Positions 6,150 to 7,645 of a DNA stretch of 7,645 bases are shown piece by piece; the first letter of the stretch is position 1, and every line of letters begins with the position of its first letter. Source of the DNA: Rhodobacterales bacterium UBA7416 (GTDB taxonomy: Bacteria; Pseudomonadota; Alphaproteobacteria; Rhodobacterales; Rhodobacteraceae); contig DKMK01000051.1 in assembly GCA_002469545.1 (NCBI GenBank), positions 1 through 7,645 on the forward strand, read 5' to 3'. Made by a program: the position numbers and the translations under genes. Under the pieces are notes generated by a model, which made no database searches, was not told where the DNA came from, and saw nothing but the letters and a program-made list of their open reading frames with translations.

Positions 6150-6414
6150 CCAACAAAACGACGTCTTCGTGTACGATGGCGATCAAGTCATGTTTTGCTT
6201 GATTTATGCCGTTGATAAGCGCCTGACTAAGGGTGTCAAAAAACAAGTTCTGGCGGTTATCGACGACGATCAATTCATTCAAAGGATCTGAAACCGCCGG
6301 CGAAGTTAAGAGATTGTGTTCCAGTTCTTCACTGAAGCGAACCGTGACAAAACTGATTGGACGTGACGGCGCGGTGCCCGTCAATTCGAATTTTGGATAT
6401 TCACGCATTTCCAT
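6001..6414 (-). CDS. N-terminal portion of GT2-like glycosyltransferase (frame 1), ends at frameshift stop
   Basis: This frame encodes the nucleotide-sugar-binding part of a GT-A fold glycosyltransferase: ISFVTVRFSEELEHNLL, then ELIVVDNRQN (about 48-57), ALINGINQAKHDLIAIVHEDVVLL with the metal-binding acidic motif HED (82-84), and DPNWALAGPIGW. It is expected to act in the cytoplasm or at the inner membrane and add a sugar to a growing glycan. It stops after 137 residues in the middle of the domain (KGHVSDPHGYTNTF), and the rest continues one frame over. ATG 6414 and ATG 6408 are both possible starts. Either overlaps the 3' end of the upstream sulfotransferase gene (stop 6401-6403) by 8-14 bp, so translation is probably coupled to that gene. 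A longer frame to 6507 exists but lies inside the upstream gene and does not look like protein. Confidence 0.78.
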   Translation of the reverse strand: MEMREYPKFELTGTAPSRPISFVTVRFSEELEHNLLTSPAVSDPLNELIVVDNRQNLFFDTLSQALINGINQAKHDLIAIVHEDVVLLDGWQQQLEKSLAALEEHDPNWALAGPIGWLPKRKAKGHVSDPHGYTNTF

Positions 6415-7138
6415 CTGCCATTTCATATAAATCAAAGTCACGCGCATAGAGGCTGTGAATTTTTGCGACCTGTGCCGCAGTCGGTGTGTAATCCAAATCG
6501 TGAGCACGTTGGTTTACGTGTTCAAGTTGGGCAAGATCGCGGTCGATTCCACAGGCATTCAAGGCAAAAGATAGTCCTTTGTGTAAATCGTCCAACCTGA
6601 AGATATGGCGAATTAATTGCGTGCCATTTTCGTCGGTTACGTCGTCCCACATAGCGGCGGTGTGGGTCGTGAAGTGTAGGTTTATTGGCATATAGATGCT
6701 GGTTGAATTTTGCGCACTTTCGATCACGTTTAAAAAAAGGGTGAATTGTTGTTCGATAGGTCGATCCGTTGCATTGGCTTCTTGCAGAAATGAACGTTCC
6801 CAACCAACTTGGTTACGCAGGTAAAAAAATGCACTGATACACCGCGCCATCGGTTCGCGTACGAATGCAAAACTTAACAAATCATCCCAGTTGTTTGGAT
6901 AGAGATATCTTTTTGCGAATAGTGCCCGGCGAAACCGATATTCGCCCAAGGGAATCCGAAAGTTGTTCAAAATGGCGTTATATTGGGATGGGTGTGCTTG
7001 GATGAAATTCATCGGTTTTTGATCACGGTCCACATCGATATATTCTGGGGTCAAAAGACGCCGTATGCTGCCACCCGCTGATTTTTTTATGTGTAGCCAA
7101 AAAAATGGGGAAATATTTTTTTTTACTTGGTTAGACAC
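6401..7138 (-). CDS. Sulfotransferase family 2-like protein
   Basis: A 245-residue PAPS-dependent sulfotransferase related to the family that sulfates carbohydrates. The 5'-phosphosulfate-binding loop is at 16-24 (LHIKKSAGGS; family form HIPKTGGTS), with K19 at the usual catalytic Lys position. The 3'-phosphate-binding segment is at 90-105 (FAFVREPMARCISAFF), with R94 and S102 as the expected ligands. A C-terminal YARDFDLYE motif is typical. No signal peptide is visible. GTG 7138-7136 is the only reasonable start, because an in-frame TAA lies 9 nt upstream and no other start codon precedes the PAPS loop; the ribosome binding site is weak. The coding strand has runs of A9, T7 and A7 in the first 20 codons. 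It is the first gene of a two-gene unit with the glycosyltransferase-sulfotransferase gene, which overlaps its end. The substrate is unknown; a surface polysaccharide or glycolipid is likely from context. Confidence 0.85.
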   Translation of the reverse strand: MSNQVKKNISPFFWLHIKKSAGGSIRRLLTPEYIDVDRDQKPMNFIQAHPSQYNAILNNFRIPLGEYRFRRALFAKRYLYPNNWDDLLSFAFVREPMARCISAFFYLRNQVGWERSFLQEANATDRPIEQQFTLFLNVIESAQNSTSIYMPINLHFTTHTAAMWDDVTDENGTQLIRHIFRLDDLHKGLSFALNACGIDRDLAQLEHVNQRAHDLDYTPTAAQVAKIHSLYARDFDLYEMADGNA

Positions 7139-7290
7139 GGTAATACTTTATCCATTTTGAAATCCAGAACTAACAGATGCTTTGCAGGAAATCACGTAAA
7201 ATTTTAGGTTGTTCTCAGTGGATAGAACGTCGCTTTATGGGAGTGTATTCGATGAATATTCAACAAATCCAATTTTCGTCAGAATCGCGC

Positions 7291-7319
7291 TTGACGCTTG
7301 GGTGCCTTTCACATATTCA
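7291..7319 (+). promoter_or_regulatory. Probable sigma-70-type promoter of the tRNA gene
   Basis: TTGACG at 7291-7296 and TATTCA at 7314-7319 are separated by 17 bp. A start about 7 nt later would lie just before the mature tRNA 5' end at 7333, giving a very short 5' leader. A strong TTGAC -35 with a weaker -10 is usual for alphaproteobacterial stable-RNA promoters. Confidence 0.6.
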
Positions 7320-7332
7320 GCCCACACCCTGT

Positions 7333-7410
7333 AGCGGGGTAGCTCAGCTGGTTTAGAGCGCAGGACTCATAATCTTGAGGTCGGGGGTTCGAGTCCCCCT
7401 CCCGCTACCA
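7333..7410 (+). tRNA. tRNA with CAT anticodon, probably elongator tRNA-Met
   Basis: A complete cloverleaf. The acceptor AGCGGGG pairs with TCCCGCT (one G-U) before A73 and an encoded CCA (7408-7410). The D-arm is GCTC/GAGC with loop AGCTGGTTTA. The anticodon stem CAGGA/TCTTG has one G-U pair around loop CTCATAA, and the T-arm is GGGGG-TTCGAGT-CCCCC. CAT is shared by initiator Met, elongator Met and the lysidine-modified Ile tRNA. The paired 1-72 (A-T) excludes the usual bacterial initiator with its mismatched end, and the acceptor is unlike the GGGCC type common for Ile2, so elongator Met is preferred. Confidence 0.94.
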
Positions 7411-7645
7411 CTTTTCCTAAATATATAATTATATTAGATACTTACCTGTCTAGTGCGTTTTTATGCTCTCAATGGCAGATAGTTGGCAGGAATATCGGCA
7501 AACCTAGAGAAAACTGACCCCATGTCAGGTTGGTAAGTGACATCTATGACCCTTCGCAAAGTGGCACCAATTAAACACGTCTAAGTCGACAATGTTTTCT
7601 GAGCCTTGCTGACTAGCAATTTCTGGACTTGTCCGCGTTTAGTTG

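Noticed and set aside
6001..6507. Start of the glycosyltransferase at 6507
   Set aside because: The extra 31 residues lie inside the upstream sulfotransferase gene in another frame and are unlike the family; ATG 6414 or 6408 fits better.
7153..7155. ATG as a sulfotransferase start or leader peptide
   Set aside because: It is out of frame and meets a TAA after ten codons, before the A9 run, so no slippage within A9 would rescue it. No leader-peptide features are visible.
12..7635. A 12-bp inverted repeat (CGGACAAGTCCA at 12-23 and its complement at 7624-7635) near both window ends
   Set aside because: About one or two such 12-mer pairs are expected by chance in a window of this size. The left copy lies in coding sequence and similarity stops at exactly 12 bp on both sides, so it is not a credible element boundary.
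7411..7645. AT-rich palindrome and possible IS or gene remnants after the tRNA
   Set aside because: The ATATAATTATAT palindrome is low-complexity. Short frames on both strands gave no recognisable product, and the TGACCCC-containing part could not be tied to a known IS end.
1..7645. CRISPR array or self-contained defence system
   Set aside because: No regularly spaced repeats with unique spacers and no cas-like or complete defence genes are present; the octamers at 1072-1164 are too short and irregular.

Overview
The window looks like chromosomal DNA of a marine alphaproteobacterium, most likely from the roseobacter side of the Rhodobacteraceae. This rests on the RimO sequence, the tRNA types and the promoter style; the placement is inference, because no search could be run. 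The AT-rich left end contrasts with the more GC-rich rimO.

Region 1 (1-1640) is a mosaic that looks like the edge of an integrated element. It starts with the 3' part of a PilZ-domain gene whose middle is disturbed: a strong hairpin lies there and the coding signal seems to change frame. Then comes a gene-free stretch of about 530 bp. This holds the 3' half of a tRNA-Phe gene (939-984), a typical scar of tRNA-directed site-specific integration, with repeated short motifs on both sides that resemble integrase arm sites. Next is the terminal piece of an IS66-family insertion sequence (about 1189-1349). Its outer end abuts the C-terminal remnant of a small protein with an R-x4-H (HEPN-like) motif.

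Region 2 (1646-4910) holds two divergent genes. rimO (minus strand) encodes the radical-SAM methylthiotransferase of ribosomal protein S12. A roughly 620-residue ankyrin-repeat plus Kelch-like protein of unknown role lies on the plus strand. The gap between them is 22 bp, or 58 bp if the better-supported downstream TTG start is used.

Region 3 (4875-7138, minus strand) is a two-gene unit for surface-glycan modification: a Sulfotransfer_2-type sulfotransferase, then a gene that, read across a +1 shift at a T5 tract, encodes a GT2-like glycosyltransferase fused to a second sulfotransferase. As written, the second gene is split by a TAA stop at 6001-6003. The first gene has A9, T7 and A7 tracts (coding strand) in its first 20 codons. 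Both are candidates for on/off switching by slippage, though a mutation or a sequencing error is simpler for the split gene. Together the two genes plausibly build and sulfate a cell-surface or secreted glycan (inference).

Region 4 (7139-7645) holds a complete tRNA with CAT anticodon (probably elongator Met) behind a recognisable promoter, then 235 bp in which no gene was recognised.
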